Below, piece by piece: positions 1 to 8,200 of a stretch of DNA of 23,843 bases (its first letter is position 1; each line of letters opens with the position of its first letter). Below the pieces are notes generated by a model. That model was given only the letters and a program-made list of their open reading frames with translations, was not told the DNA's origin and ran no database searches. The stretch is from an uncultured Anaerococcus sp. GTDB lineage: Bacteria; Bacillota; Clostridia; Tissierellales; Peptoniphilaceae. Where the stretch lies: positions 1 to 23,843 of the forward strand of contig CALTXP010000018.1 in NCBI GenBank assembly GCA_943913325.1. The letters are read 5' to 3'. A program made the translations under genes and the position numbers.

Positions 1-153
1 TTAATAAATTTTATTTATATGTTATTTTAAAACTTAATTCTTATAAAACATTAAATAAATTACATGAGATCTACCAAAATATTTATACAAGTAATTATAA
101 TATGTTCATTTGTAAAGTATAGTAATTCTATATAAATTATCACGAGGTTAAAA

Positions 154-780
154 ATGAAAAGCTGGAATTTGAATTATTTAAAGAGAGTACTTATTTGTAT
201 ATTTGCAACTATCCTAATAGGGATTTCTATCGGGATGATGAAATTGATTGATTTGGGTACAGATCCCTTTACATCCCTAATTATTGGTATTAGCAATCTA
301 ACTAATACTCCTTTTAGGATTATATACCCTAGTATAAATGCTATTATCTTGATATTAATTTTTATCTTTAATAGGCCTATGGTAGGAGCAGGAACTTTGA
401 TTAATTTGCTGATTATAGGGCCTGTGGCCGACTACACTGCTGCATTTATAGATGGCTTATATCCTCATCAAACTTTATTATCAAAACTTATAATTTTACT
501 TATAGCGCTTATAATAATGGCTATGAATGTATCACTATACACCAGTACTAAAGTTGGAGTTTCTGCTTATGATTCTTTGTTTCTTACAATCAATAAGAAA
601 AATCCTAAAATATCTTTGGGACTTGCTAGAATAATAACCGATTCTTTGAGTATGATTGTTGGTTTTCTAGGAAAGGCTACTCTAGGAATAGGAACTTTGA
701 TAAATGTATTTTTGATGGGCCCTATGGTTGAGTTTTTTAATAAAAATGTAACTAATAAATTGCTTAAAAATATTATATAA
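154..780 (+). CDS. YczE/YyaS/YitT-type integral membrane protein
   Basis: A 208-residue, almost wholly hydrophobic protein with about five to six membrane segments and no signal peptide or catalytic motif. It resembles the YczE/YyaS/YitT-like membrane family (COG2364 type), whose biochemical role is largely unknown. The protein is an internal duplication. In the first half a segment LGTDPFTSLIIGI is followed by VGAGTLINLLIIGP, and in the second half VGVSAYDSLFLTI is followed by LGIGTLINVFLMGP. The ATG at 154 is preceded by GAGG at about 143-146, a suitable ribosome site. The AT-rich 150 bases upstream hold no clear consensus promoter; a weak TTGTAA/TATAAA pair with short spacing lies near 110-136. 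The gene converges on the sugar block and shares the terminator at 791-817. The family is fairly secure; the function is unknown. Confidence 0.8.
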   Translation: MKSWNLNYLKRVLICIFATILIGISIGMMKLIDLGTDPFTSLIIGISNLTNTPFRIIYPSINAIILILIFIFNRPMVGAGTLINLLIIGPVADYTAAFIDGLYPHQTLLSKLIILLIALIIMAMNVSLYTSTKVGVSAYDSLFLTINKKNPKISLGLARIITDSLSMIVGFLGKATLGIGTLINVFLMGPMVEFFNKNVTNKLLKNII

Positions 781-784
781 GATT

Positions 785-824
785 GAAAAACCCCTTAAAG
801 TACATAGCTTTAAGGGGATTATTC
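785..824. terminator. Bidirectional rho-independent terminator between convergent genes
   Basis: A perfect 10-bp stem, CCCCTTAAAG at 791-800 and CTTTAAGGGG at 808-817, encloses a 7-base loop. An A-run precedes it and a T-rich tract follows, so it can end transcription from both the 154-780 gene and the leftward sugar operon that ends at 825. Confidence 0.88.
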
Positions 825-1811
825 TTATTCTTCTTCTATTTTATCAAATACAGATGTAGCTGTATCTTTTATAACTTCGTTTAAAGTTACTATATTATCT
901 TTTCCTTCGCTTTGTAGCCAGTTACTAGCATCTTTTTCTGATTTACCGAATTCCTCTACAGCACCTCTCCAAGTAGCTCTTCCGCAAAGGACACCATTGA
1001 ATGTTGAGCCTGCTTCTTTAGCAAATTTAAGAGTTTCTTTAAATAATTCTGCACTCACACCACCACTTAAGAAGATAAACGGAATATCAGTTGCATCGGA
1101 TTGTTCTTTGAAATATCCTAAAGCTTCTTTCCTTGAGTGTAAGATTTCACCATCACCAAATCCTTCTACAAAGTTCATATTTACTGGTGCTTCTACCTTT
1201 AATACATCTACTTTGTATCTTGGATCATCAAATACTTTCATTGATTCTATTACTTTTTTAGGACGTAGTTTAGAGTATTCCACTCCCTTGGCATCATCTA
1301 TACTTGCATCATAGTTTACGATTTCTAAGAAATACGGAAGTCCTAATGCTTCACATTCATAACCAACTCTTTCAACCCAAGCTTTCTTGATGTCATTGAT
1401 CTTATCATCTTCATCTATATCGTAGTACAAAAGAACTTTAACAGCATTTGCTCCCATTTCTTTTATTCTAAGGCCTGATACAAAGTCGATTAGTCTTGGT
1501 AATCTTCCCTCTTCATATTCATCATAACCTGTTTGTTCGTATGACATAATTAGACCAGCGTTAGAATCACGAGCATCTACACCCTTCATACCATAGATCG
1601 GGTCAAGAAGGATTGATGAAGCGTATGGAGTAAGTTCGCTTGAAACCAATTCCTTAAATCTACCAATACCTCCGACATTATTAAGCTCAGGATTTGCATT
1701 TTCCATCATCTTTTCCATTGATCCTCTTTGATCAATAGCAAGAGCTGCAATGGCACCTTCTTTATTTACTAGTTCTTTAAGATTTGCATATTTTTCTTTA
1801 GATACTTTCAT
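825..1811 (-). CDS. lacD: Tagatose 1,6-diphosphate aldolase
   Basis: This cytoplasmic class I aldolase splits tagatose 1,6-bisphosphate into dihydroxyacetone phosphate and glyceraldehyde 3-phosphate, the last step of the tagatose-6-phosphate pathway. At 328 residues it matches the LacD length (about 325). The Schiff-base lysine is seen as K205 in DVLKVEAP, with E163 in FLEIV and the N-terminal AIDQRGS motif near 25-31. The ATG at 1811 shares one base with the lacC stop (TAATG), and its GGAGGAG ribosome site lies within the end of lacC, so the two are translationally coupled. It is the last gene of the leftward operon, just before the terminator at 791-817. No other lacD is in the window, so it probably serves both the amino-sugar and the lactose routes. 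Confidence 0.95.
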   Translation of the reverse strand: MKVSKEKYANLKELVNKEGAIAALAIDQRGSMEKMMENANPELNNVGGIGRFKELVSSELTPYASSILLDPIYGMKGVDARDSNAGLIMSYEQTGYDEYEEGRLPRLIDFVSGLRIKEMGANAVKVLLYYDIDEDDKINDIKKAWVERVGYECEALGLPYFLEIVNYDASIDDAKGVEYSKLRPKKVIESMKVFDDPRYKVDVLKVEAPVNMNFVEGFGDGEILHSRKEALGYFKEQSDATDIPFIFLSGGVSAELFKETLKFAKEAGSTFNGVLCGRATWRGAVEEFGKSEKDASNWLQSEGKDNIVTLNEVIKDTATSVFDKIEEE

Positions 1812-2737
1812 TAAATCTCCTCCACTTTTATTTGATTATAATATTTATCAAAATCATCCATATTTATGTGGGCAATTTCTTTATTTAAAACATTTAATAA
1901 ACCACAAGTCATACTTGTTTTTATAATATCAACATCATCTTTACCATTATCTATAGCGTATAATGCTCCTGCAAGTGATGAGTCTCCGCTTCCTACAGGA
2001 TTAATAGCTTCAACTAGCGGAACATTCGCTTCATAGATTTTATCATTAGCTTTTATTATTGCTCCATCTTTTCCCATAGAAACAATAATATATTTAATAT
2101 CCTTAAATGGTGATTTCAATAATACTCCAGGCAAGTTATTTTTATTTACCCTAGCATGTAATACATCTGCAATTTCAGTTTCATTTGGTTTGATTAAATC
2201 TGGCTTTATATCTGAATTTATAATTTCTTCGAGTGTCTTACCTGAAGTATCTACAGATATAAATTTATTATTTTCCTTAGCATAATCTATTATTTTTTTA
2301 TAAAAACTCACATCAAGACCGCTTGGTAAAGATCCTGATATGTTTATATAATCACATCCTGCACTAATCTCATCAAGTCTTTCTAAGAACTCTTCCTCTT
2401 CTTTTGATGAAATAGTAGGACCTTTTTCAAGAATTTCTGTTTGCTTGCCTTCATGTAAGATCGCTATGCAGTTTCTGGTATCTTCTTCTATTTCAATGAA
2501 TCTGGACTCTTGACCTTTATCTTCTAAGGTCTTTTTTATATACTCTCCTAAGGCTCCACCAACAAAACCAGAATGAACAATATTTGCTCCTAGTTCATTT
2601 AAAACATAGCCTACGTGGATACCCTTACCACCCGCATCTTTTAAAACTTCATTAGTCCTATTTACATCATCTATCTTAAATTCTTCTAATTCGTACGATA
2701 TATCTACAGATGGATTTGCTGTGATTGTTAAGATCAT
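1811..2737 (-). CDS. lacC: Tagatose-6-phosphate kinase (PfkB family)
   Basis: This enzyme phosphorylates tagatose 6-phosphate with ATP to tagatose 1,6-bisphosphate, the substrate of the adjacent LacD. The 308 residues match LacC (about 310). The PfkB signatures are present: an N-terminal ITANPSVDISYEL with the downstream GGKGIHVG glycine motif near 37-44, and the C-terminal anion-hole motif NPVGSGDSSLAGA with catalytic D252. A 1-phosphofructokinase would look similar, but adjacency to LacD and AgaS supports LacC. The ATG at 2737 overlaps the nagA stop by one base (TAATG); its ribosome site (AAGAGAG) is weaker than those of its neighbours, which suggests translation coupled to nagA. Confidence 0.92.
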   Translation of the reverse strand: MILTITANPSVDISYELEEFKIDDVNRTNEVLKDAGGKGIHVGYVLNELGANIVHSGFVGGALGEYIKKTLEDKGQESRFIEIEEDTRNCIAILHEGKQTEILEKGPTISSKEEEEFLERLDEISAGCDYINISGSLPSGLDVSFYKKIIDYAKENNKFISVDTSGKTLEEIINSDIKPDLIKPNETEIADVLHARVNKNNLPGVLLKSPFKDIKYIIVSMGKDGAIIKANDKIYEANVPLVEAINPVGSGDSSLAGALYAIDNGKDDVDIIKTSMTCGLLNVLNKEIAHINMDDFDKYYNQIKVEEI

Positions 2738-3861
2738 TAATAAGCTCTCTTTCCATTTATATACGTTGCTTCTAATTCCAAATCTTCATTTAATATAATA
2801 AAGTCAGCATCATATCCTACTTTTAGCTTACCGCATACATCATCAATACCTACAGACTTTGCAGGTATAAGGCTTGCCATTTGTATCGCTTCAAATACAT
2901 CTGCTATTTCCCAACTAACTATATTTTTTACAGCATCTTTTAGCTTAAGTATAGATCCTGCTAGAGAACCGCCTTCCTTAAGTCTTGCTGTGCCATCTTT
3001 AACTACAACTGGGAATTCTCCTAGCATATAGTCACCATCTTTCATTCCACCTGCTGACATGCAGTCCGTAATTAAAGCTATATGATCTCTTCCCTTAACA
3101 TTCATCAAAATATTGGCAGCAGCTGGATTTACATGATGACCATCACATATAAGCTCAGATATAGTTTCTGAATTCATTGCAGCTCCTACCATGCCTGGAT
3201 TTCTATGATGAAGTCCACTCATTCCGTTGTAGGTATGGACAAATATATTTGCTCCTTCATTAACGGCTTCCATAGCGTCTTCATAGCTTGCATCTGAATG
3301 TCCTAGGGCGACATATACTCCCATAGCATTTGCCTTATGAATAAAGTCTGTGACATTTTCTCTTTCTGGTGCAATCGCAATTTTATTTACAAGGCCATTT
3401 GAAAGCTCTTTCCATTTTTTAAGTTTTTCTATATCAGGGTCTGACATATACTTTTCGTTTTGAGCTCCCTTATATTTTTCAGTAAAAAATGGTCCTTCTA
3501 AAAATATGCCACGAATCTTAGCACCTTTTACATCCCTGTATTCCTCACCTACAATCCTACAAGCTTCATTTAATCTTTCAGTACTATCTGTAAGAGTTGT
3601 CGGCAAAAAGCTTGTAACTCCTGTTTCTAGTAAGGCTTCTGAAATTATATTTAGAGCACCTGGCTTAGCATTCATTATATCTTCTCCACGATAGCCATGA
3701 ATGTGAGTATCTACTAAACCTGGTGCTATGATATCTCCTAAGTCCTCATAAGCTTCTGGCTTTTCTTTAGAAAATGATTTGATCCTTCCATTTTCTACTT
3801 CCATATAATAACCTTGTAAAACTGTATTTTCTAAAATAATATATTTTGCTGTATAAAACAT
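2737..3861 (-). CDS. nagA: N-acetylgalactosamine/N-acetylglucosamine-6-phosphate deacetylase
   Basis: A metal-dependent amidohydrolase that removes acetate from an N-acetylhexosamine 6-phosphate. Of its 374 residues (NagA is usually 380-400), the key sites are visible: H53 and H55 in VDTHIHG, the metal ligand E122 in LEGPFF, H188 in ALGHSDAS, H209 in FVHTYNGMSGLHHRNPG, and catalytic D266 in ITDCMSAGG. NagA and the GalNAc enzyme AgaA are homologous and cannot be separated by sequence alone. Its position between agaS and lacC/lacD suggests GalNAc-6-phosphate is a natural substrate here, with GlcNAc-6-phosphate possible. The ATG at 3861 has a strong AAGGAG site 7 bases upstream. It lies 41 bases after agaS in the same operon. 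Confidence 0.92.
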   Translation of the reverse strand: MFYTAKYIILENTVLQGYYMEVENGRIKSFSKEKPEAYEDLGDIIAPGLVDTHIHGYRGEDIMNAKPGALNIISEALLETGVTSFLPTTLTDSTERLNEACRIVGEEYRDVKGAKIRGIFLEGPFFTEKYKGAQNEKYMSDPDIEKLKKWKELSNGLVNKIAIAPERENVTDFIHKANAMGVYVALGHSDASYEDAMEAVNEGANIFVHTYNGMSGLHHRNPGMVGAAMNSETISELICDGHHVNPAAANILMNVKGRDHIALITDCMSAGGMKDGDYMLGEFPVVVKDGTARLKEGGSLAGSILKLKDAVKNIVSWEIADVFEAIQMASLIPAKSVGIDDVCGKLKVGYDADFIILNEDLELEATYINGKRAY

Positions 3862-3902
3862 AACTTCTCCTTTTCTTTAAGTATTTATTTTATACCCATG
3901 AC

Positions 3903-5033
3903 TTAATTATAAGGATGTATAGTAACTCCCTTTACTACTCTATTAACGGTTCCAGATTTTGAAGGATTATCAGGGGTATTGCCTACTCTTAGACTTGTAA
4001 TCAAACTTACAAGTTGACCAATAATTATAAACGGTAAAGATAAGTAAGCATCACAAGTAAGTTCATTTTCATAAATTAACTTTTCAAAGTCCCCATCTAT
4101 TTTAGAATTGGCTACAGCTATTATTTGAGGAGCAATTTTATCAGCCGCTATTTCATTTAATATATCTAAATCATAATCTCTTGTATACTCATTTGAAGAT
4201 ATAAAAGAAATAATTAATGTCTTACCATTTACAAATGACTTAGGACCATGTCTAAAGCCCATTGAAGATTCATATAGGCTAGAAACATCACCTGCTGTAA
4301 GTTCTAGAACTTTTAGTCTAGCTTCATTGGTTAGTTTATACAAAGAACCCGATCCAAGATATATGATCCTATCAAAGTCAAAGTCAACAAGTTTTTCTAT
4401 TTTCTCGCTATCTTTTAAAATATCTCTGGCTATCTTAACAATTACATCCACTTGCTCTTTCTTGTCGCTTCTATTATCAAATATTAAAAGAGCTGTTAAA
4501 AGCATAGATGAAAATGAACTTGTCATAGCAAAGCCCTTATCGTTTGTACCTTCTGGCTCTATGAAAACATAAGAATTATCATCATCTAATAATTTTAAAG
4601 CAAGTTTACCATCTGGAGCACAAGTAATGGCTAAGTTATAAAAGTCATCTACTAATCTTTCGCCAAGCTCTACTGCGGCTAAAGACTCAGGTGAGTTACC
4701 ACTTCTTGCAAAACTTACTAGTAGAGTTTTTTTATCCTTTTTAAAATGAAGATATGGGCAACTTACTAAATCAGTAGTTGCTATTGACTTAAAATTGTAA
4801 TTTCCTAAAGAATTCAAGTATTCACAAGCAACATTACCCACATATTCACTAGTCCCAGCTCCAGTAAAAATTATCTCAATATCCTCACCTATTTTTCCAA
4901 AAAATTCCTTAAGTTCTTCTAGTCTTTGTTCATAAAGCTCATATACTTTTTCCCATATATCAGCTTGAGAAAAAATTTCTGAATAAGTATTAATTGCATC
5001 ATTTTCTTTTATATAATCTAAATCTAAGTACAC
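3903..5033 (-). CDS. agaS: Galactosamine-6-phosphate deaminase/isomerase AgaS (SIS domain)
   Basis: A two-SIS-domain protein of 376 residues, close to E. coli AgaS (384). AgaS converts galactosamine 6-phosphate to tagatose 6-phosphate plus ammonia. The sugar-phosphate-binding motifs are visible: TGAGTSEYVGN near 57-67, SFARSGNSPES near 107-117, and YESSMGFRHGPKSFV in the second domain. The start is GTG at 5033, supported by AAGAGG seven bases upstream. The next gene upstream, PTS IIA, is followed by a hairpin terminator, so agaS-nagA-lacC-lacD may be partly uncoupled from the PTS genes. It could be a glucosamine-type SIS deaminase, but its neighbours LacC and LacD make the tagatose route the economical reading. 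Confidence 0.9.
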   Translation of the reverse strand: MYLDLDYIKENDAINTYSEIFSQADIWEKVYELYEQRLEELKEFFGKIGEDIEIIFTGAGTSEYVGNVACEYLNSLGNYNFKSIATTDLVSCPYLHFKKDKKTLLVSFARSGNSPESLAAVELGERLVDDFYNLAITCAPDGKLALKLLDDDNSYVFIEPEGTNDKGFAMTSSFSSMLLTALLIFDNRSDKKEQVDVIVKIARDILKDSEKIEKLVDFDFDRIIYLGSGSLYKLTNEARLKVLELTAGDVSSLYESSMGFRHGPKSFVNGKTLIISFISSNEYTRDYDLDILNEIAADKIAPQIIAVANSKIDGDFEKLIYENELTCDAYLSLPFIIIGQLVSLITSLRVGNTPDNPSKSGTVNRVVKGVTIHPYN

Positions 5034-5087
5034 TTTCTAACCTCTTCTTTCCTAATAAAAATTTTACACATTAGCAACAACTATTAT

Positions 5088-5136
5088 ATTAAAAAACGAT
5101 AGCGCAATTGATTAATATTCAATTGCACTATCGTCT
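5088..5136 (-). terminator. Intercistronic rho-independent terminator/attenuator between PTS IIA and agaS
   Basis: On the minus strand a 15-bp stem (plus-strand arms 5096-5110 and 5120-5134, one G.T wobble) with a 9-base loop is followed at once by six T residues. This is a classical intrinsic terminator. It sits inside an otherwise continuous catabolic gene string, so it would lower rather than abolish expression of agaS-nagA-lacC-lacD unless those genes have their own promoter. I saw no convincing promoter in the 57 bases between it and agaS. Confidence 0.85.
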
Positions 5137-5141
5137 CATTA

Positions 5142-5558
5142 CTAAATACCATCTTGATTTGAGGAAGTTTCTATTTCTTGCTTGTAGGTCACAATTGATT
5201 GTTTTGATATTGTAATTATATCTTCTAAGAATTCCTCATTATCTTCTATTTCAGATGATAAAGCCTGATATAACATCGCAAAATTAACACCCGCTACAAA
5301 CTGAACATTTTCTTTATCTGCTAAAGTCATTACAGATCTATTAAATGGAGTTCCACCAGCCAAATCAGACAATACAAATATATCACTATAGTTCAATTCT
5401 TTGTATGCATTTTCTATATTCTTATCTAATTGCTCAATATTATCTCCATCATGAAATTCAACAATTCTTATATTATCAAAGCTTCCTGCTATCATCTTAA
5501 TTGTCGAATATAACCCACTAGCTAAGTCTCCATGAGTAGTTAAAATAATTCCTTTCAT
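5142..5558 (-). CDS. PTS system mannose/fructose/sorbose-family EIIA component
   Basis: A 138-residue cytoplasmic phosphocarrier. The phosphorylatable histidine is H9 in KGIILTTHGDLA, and the family motif SDLAGGTPFNRS is near 65-76. It passes phosphate from HPr to the IIB protein encoded upstream (7395-7871). An open frame extends three codons further to a TTG at 5567, but that codon directly abuts the GGAGGAG ribosome site (5568-5574), while the ATG at 5558 is nine bases from it, so 5558 is chosen. It follows EIID closely, and a terminator lies just downstream. It is a separate IIA polypeptide, not a IIAB fusion. Confidence 0.93.
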   Translation of the reverse strand: MKGIILTTHGDLASGLYSTIKMIAGSFDNIRIVEFHDGDNIEQLDKNIENAYKELNYSDIFVLSDLAGGTPFNRSVMTLADKENVQFVAGVNFAMLYQALSSEIEDNEEFLEDIITISKQSIVTYKQEIETSSNQDGI

Positions 5559-5567
5559 CAGATACAA

Positions 5568-5574
5568 CTCCTCC
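5568..5574 (-). promoter_or_regulatory. Ribosome binding site deciding the EIIA start
   Basis: GGAGGAG on the minus strand. It leaves no spacer before the in-frame TTG at 5567 but nine bases before the ATG at 5558, which fixes the start at 5558. Confidence 0.8.
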
Positions 5575-5576
5575 CG

Positions 5577-6584
5577 CTAAAATACACCAACATAAGCACC
5601 TACTATGCCTAATATAAGAAGAAAGACTATGCACTTTATAGGCGTCCAACTCTTCTTAGATAAGAGGAAGTATAATAGTAAAGTAAGACCTAATGGTACT
5701 AAACTTGGTATGATACCATCTAGTACTTCTTGGATATTTACATTAACAGGAACTTGTTCATAAACGTTGAATTTTAATTCTGATGTGCCGTTTCCAAGAT
5801 CACGTACCTTAGCACCTTCTTTCAAGTCTTTGGTAAAGTTTCCCTCATCATCTTTTATATATAAATAATCTTCATATGTCTTAATAGAGTCATTAGCTAC
5901 TACTGTTTGCACCTCTTGAGCTTCATTTGTCATACCATTCGGAATTTCAATAGCAAGCTTTGTACCACCGTAAACTGATATAAGTGCTCCAACTATTATT
6001 ACACCAAGTATAGATGCTGCTCTAGTAAATTCTTTAGCATTAGCTGTGAAAATATCTATAGCATCGGATCCCAATTTATAAGACCAATTCATAAGCCAAA
6101 AACGCAATGCAAACTGAGCCACATTAAATATTACGAGAAATAGTATCGGTCCTGCAATATGTCCCTGTAAAGCAAGGTTTGAAGATATTCCTGCAGTAAT
6201 TGGTACAAGAGTAAACCAAAATAAAGCATCTCCTATTCCACCTAGTGGACCCATAGCAGCTACTCTTACAGCTCTTATTGTGGGAACTTCAACTTTATTT
6301 TGTTCAAGCGAAAGTATTATTCCCATTACAAATGTAACCAAGAATGGATGAGTATTAAAAAATTCAAGATTATGAGCCATAGACTTAGATAGGTCTTCAT
6401 CATTAGTATGAATCTTTTCTAGACCAGGTAGTATAGCATATAGCCAACCTGCAGCTTGCATCCTTTCATAATTAAATGACGCTTGTAAAAACAGTGATCT
6501 CCACACCATCTTATTTAAAGTTTTTTTGTCTAATTGTGGAGCAGGAGTAAGATCCTTATATTGGGTTGATTGATTATATTCCAT
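5577..6584 (-). CDS. PTS system mannose/fructose/sorbose-family EIID component
   Basis: The IID membrane subunit pairs with IIC to move and present the sugar for phosphorylation. Conserved IID features are visible: WRSLFLQASFNYERMQAAGW near 28-47, the MGPLGGIGDALFW loop near 111-123, and C-terminal hydrophobic segments at about 291-308 and 316-335. From the ATG at 6584 the protein has 335 residues. The open frame reaches 6665, but an AAGGAG site at 6594-6599 lies nine bases before 6584, and the extra residues only mirror the EIIC end in another frame. The start overlaps the EIIC stop by 11 bases. Oddly, residues about 215-278 form a charged insert, where typical family members of 270-300 residues have a short loop. 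Confidence 0.92.
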   Translation of the reverse strand: MEYNQSTQYKDLTPAPQLDKKTLNKMVWRSLFLQASFNYERMQAAGWLYAILPGLEKIHTNDEDLSKSMAHNLEFFNTHPFLVTFVMGIILSLEQNKVEVPTIRAVRVAAMGPLGGIGDALFWFTLVPITAGISSNLALQGHIAGPILFLVIFNVAQFALRFWLMNWSYKLGSDAIDIFTANAKEFTRAASILGVIIVGALISVYGGTKLAIEIPNGMTNEAQEVQTVVANDSIKTYEDYLYIKDDEGNFTKDLKEGAKVRDLGNGTSELKFNVYEQVPVNVNIQEVLDGIIPSLVPLGLTLLLYFLLSKKSWTPIKCIVFLLILGIVGAYVGVF

Positions 6585-7377
6585 CTTCATAATCTCCTTC
6601 AATAGATACATTCGATGATACTTTGATCTTAGAATTAATTTGATAATCCCAATATGCAATCGCAAATCCTATCATAGCTATTATGAGTAATGCTGGTCCA
6701 CTTAGGGTTGGATTAGCCATTATAATAACAGCTAAAGCAAAACCAGCAAAGAAAAATCCCCACAAGTCACGACTTATCATAAGTCTTAATAATACAGCAA
6801 AGCCTACATATTTCATCATTCCACCTGCAACATCTAAGCCATGCATAAATGTATCAGGTATATTTTTTACAAGTTGCTTTCCAAAGGTAGCTCCACCTAT
6901 GAAAAACAATACTACAATAATACCAAATATAGCTCCAATCGCCGCCATAGCTCCATAATTTAATTTTTCAATCCCTCTTGGGTTAGCTTCAGCTGCATAT
7001 TTATCTGCCCTACTCATTAAAGGTGCCATTATTGTAAATATTACTGTTACACCATATTGTCCTAAAAGAGCAAAAGGAATAGCCGCTGCTACAGCCGCAT
7101 TAGAGTCAAACCCTGCTGTAATAGCAAATATTACAGACATAATTCCACCGATAACTGCATTAGGTGGTTGCGCTCCTCCTACAGGCATATTACCTATAGT
7201 CATAAGCTGATAAGTCGCTCCAACTATTAATCCAGTGTTTAGATCACCAAGGATAGCTCCAACTATAGGGCCCATTACAATCGGTTGATAAAGTGATTCA
7301 AGAAAACTAAATTGGTCAATAGCTGCTATAAATGTCACTATAAATATCAAAATTATTTGCAAAGCATTAAAATGCAT
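6574..7377 (-). CDS. PTS system mannose/fructose/sorbose-family EIIC component
   Basis: A 267-residue polytopic protein, the usual size for AgaC/ManY-type IIC, and the sugar channel of the transporter. The motif PIVMGPIVGAILGDLNTGLI near residues 32-51 and the glycine-rich PVGGAQPPNAVIGG near 65-78 are typical of the family. The start at 7377 has AGGAG a few bases upstream. It lies 17 bases after the IIB gene and its end overlaps EIID by 11 bases, so IIC and IID are probably coupled in translation. The neighbouring AgaS and NagA point to N-acetylgalactosamine or galactosamine as substrate; the sequence alone does not fix the sugar. Confidence 0.92.
   Translation of the reverse strand: MHFNALQIILIFIVTFIAAIDQFSFLESLYQPIVMGPIVGAILGDLNTGLIVGATYQLMTIGNMPVGGAQPPNAVIGGIMSVIFAITAGFDSNAAVAAAIPFALLGQYGVTVIFTIMAPLMSRADKYAAEANPRGIEKLNYGAMAAIGAIFGIIVVLFFIGGATFGKQLVKNIPDTFMHGLDVAGGMMKYVGFAVLLRLMISRDLWGFFFAGFALAVIIMANPTLSGPALLIIAMIGFAIAYWDYQINSKIKVSSNVSIEGDYEDGI
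6594..6599 (-). promoter_or_regulatory. Ribosome binding site deciding the EIID start
   Basis: AAGGAG on the minus strand inside the end of the EIIC gene. Spacing is nine bases to the ATG at 6584 but only three to the in-frame ATG at 6590, favouring 6584. Confidence 0.75.
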
Positions 7378-7394
7378 AATTTTCTCCTATTCTA

Positions 7395-7871
7395 TTATGA
7401 AAATAGCTTTTCAACGCTTTCCGTAGCTTCTGTAGGAACTTTCCTTATTTCAAGTTCTATACCATGCTCTCTTAAAGCCTTAAAAGCATTGATATCGTTA
7501 TCATCTACAGCAACAACACCTGCCACTTGTCTTTTTCCCTCAGACATATGCATATTTCCAACATTTACTTTTTTAATAGGCACTCCACCTTCAACTAATC
7601 TTAATGCATCCTCTGGGGATTCAATAATAATAAATATTTTTTGCCTATCTGCAGCTTTATGAATAGTATCTATCGTCTTTTGAATTGTCCAATATCTTGT
7701 ATCCACCCCATTAGGAGCAGCCATATCCATAAGACCTTGTCTCATTTTATTACCAGCAACCTCATCATTTGCGACAAGTATTAAATTTGCTCCAATAGCT
7801 TTTGTCCATTGAGTTGCAACCTGTCCATGCAATAAACGATTGTCTATTCTCGCTAGAATAATATTTGGCAT
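7395..7871 (-). CDS. PTS system mannose/fructose/sorbose-family EIIB component
   Basis: A 158-residue cytoplasmic subunit that receives phosphate from IIA and donates it to the sugar. The phosphorylated histidine is H15 in the signature ARIDNRLLHGQVATQW near residues 7-22, and the length matches family members (about 155-165). The ATG at 7871 follows a strong GGAGG site, and the gene sits 20 bases after yajC. It is the first PTS gene of the operon, in the order IIB, IIC, IID, IIA. Confidence 0.94.
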   Translation of the reverse strand: MPNIILARIDNRLLHGQVATQWTKAIGANLILVANDEVAGNKMRQGLMDMAAPNGVDTRYWTIQKTIDTIHKAADRQKIFIIIESPEDALRLVEGGVPIKKVNVGNMHMSEGKRQVAGVVAVDDNDINAFKALREHGIELEIRKVPTEATESVEKLFS

Positions 7872-7891
7872 AAATAACCTCCAACATAATT

Positions 7892-8167
7892 TTAAGCAAC
7901 TACTTCTTTTATTGCGGATCGATCCACTTTGATATCTACATCTTTTGCTATATTTACAATAGCAGTATCTTCACTCATCTTTATTACTCTGCCGTAAATC
8001 CCTCCAAGCAAGATAACCTTTGATCCAGGCTTGAGTAAAGATTGCAGTTTTTCCATATGAGATCTAGACTTTTTCAAGTTTCTCATACTCACTATTTGCA
8101 TAATGATAACAAAAATGAGTATAAAAACTAATAAAACTAGTGAAACTGTAGCGATATCTTTTATCAT
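7892..8167 (-). CDS. yajC: YajC-like membrane protein in the PTS operon
   Basis: A 91-residue protein with one N-terminal membrane helix (about 5-27), then a basic linker and a small soluble domain. The domain follows the YajC pattern: LKPGSKVILLGGIYGRVIKM near 46-65, then repeated D/K-rich beta strands ending VDRSAIKEV. YajC proteins associate with SecDF and the translocon, but sec genes are absent here. It is the first gene after a near-perfect promoter (8201-8229) and precedes the PTS genes. From memory, YajC-like genes also occur in glycosaminoglycan PTS loci of streptococci, so this may be a PTS-dedicated paralogue that helps insert or assemble IIC/IID (inference). The ATG at 8167 has an AGGAGG-type site just upstream. 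Confidence 0.85.
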   Translation of the reverse strand: MIKDIATVSLVLLVFILIFVIIMQIVSMRNLKKSRSHMEKLQSLLKPGSKVILLGGIYGRVIKMSEDTAIVNIAKDVDIKVDRSAIKEVVA

Positions 8168-8200
8168 GAATCCTCCTAACTGGTAATTACCTCTTATTTA

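Noticed and set aside
6585..6665. N-terminal extension of the EIID frame
   Set aside because: The extra 27 codons overlap the EIIC gene and have no ribosome site; AAGGAG at 6594-6599 points to 6584.
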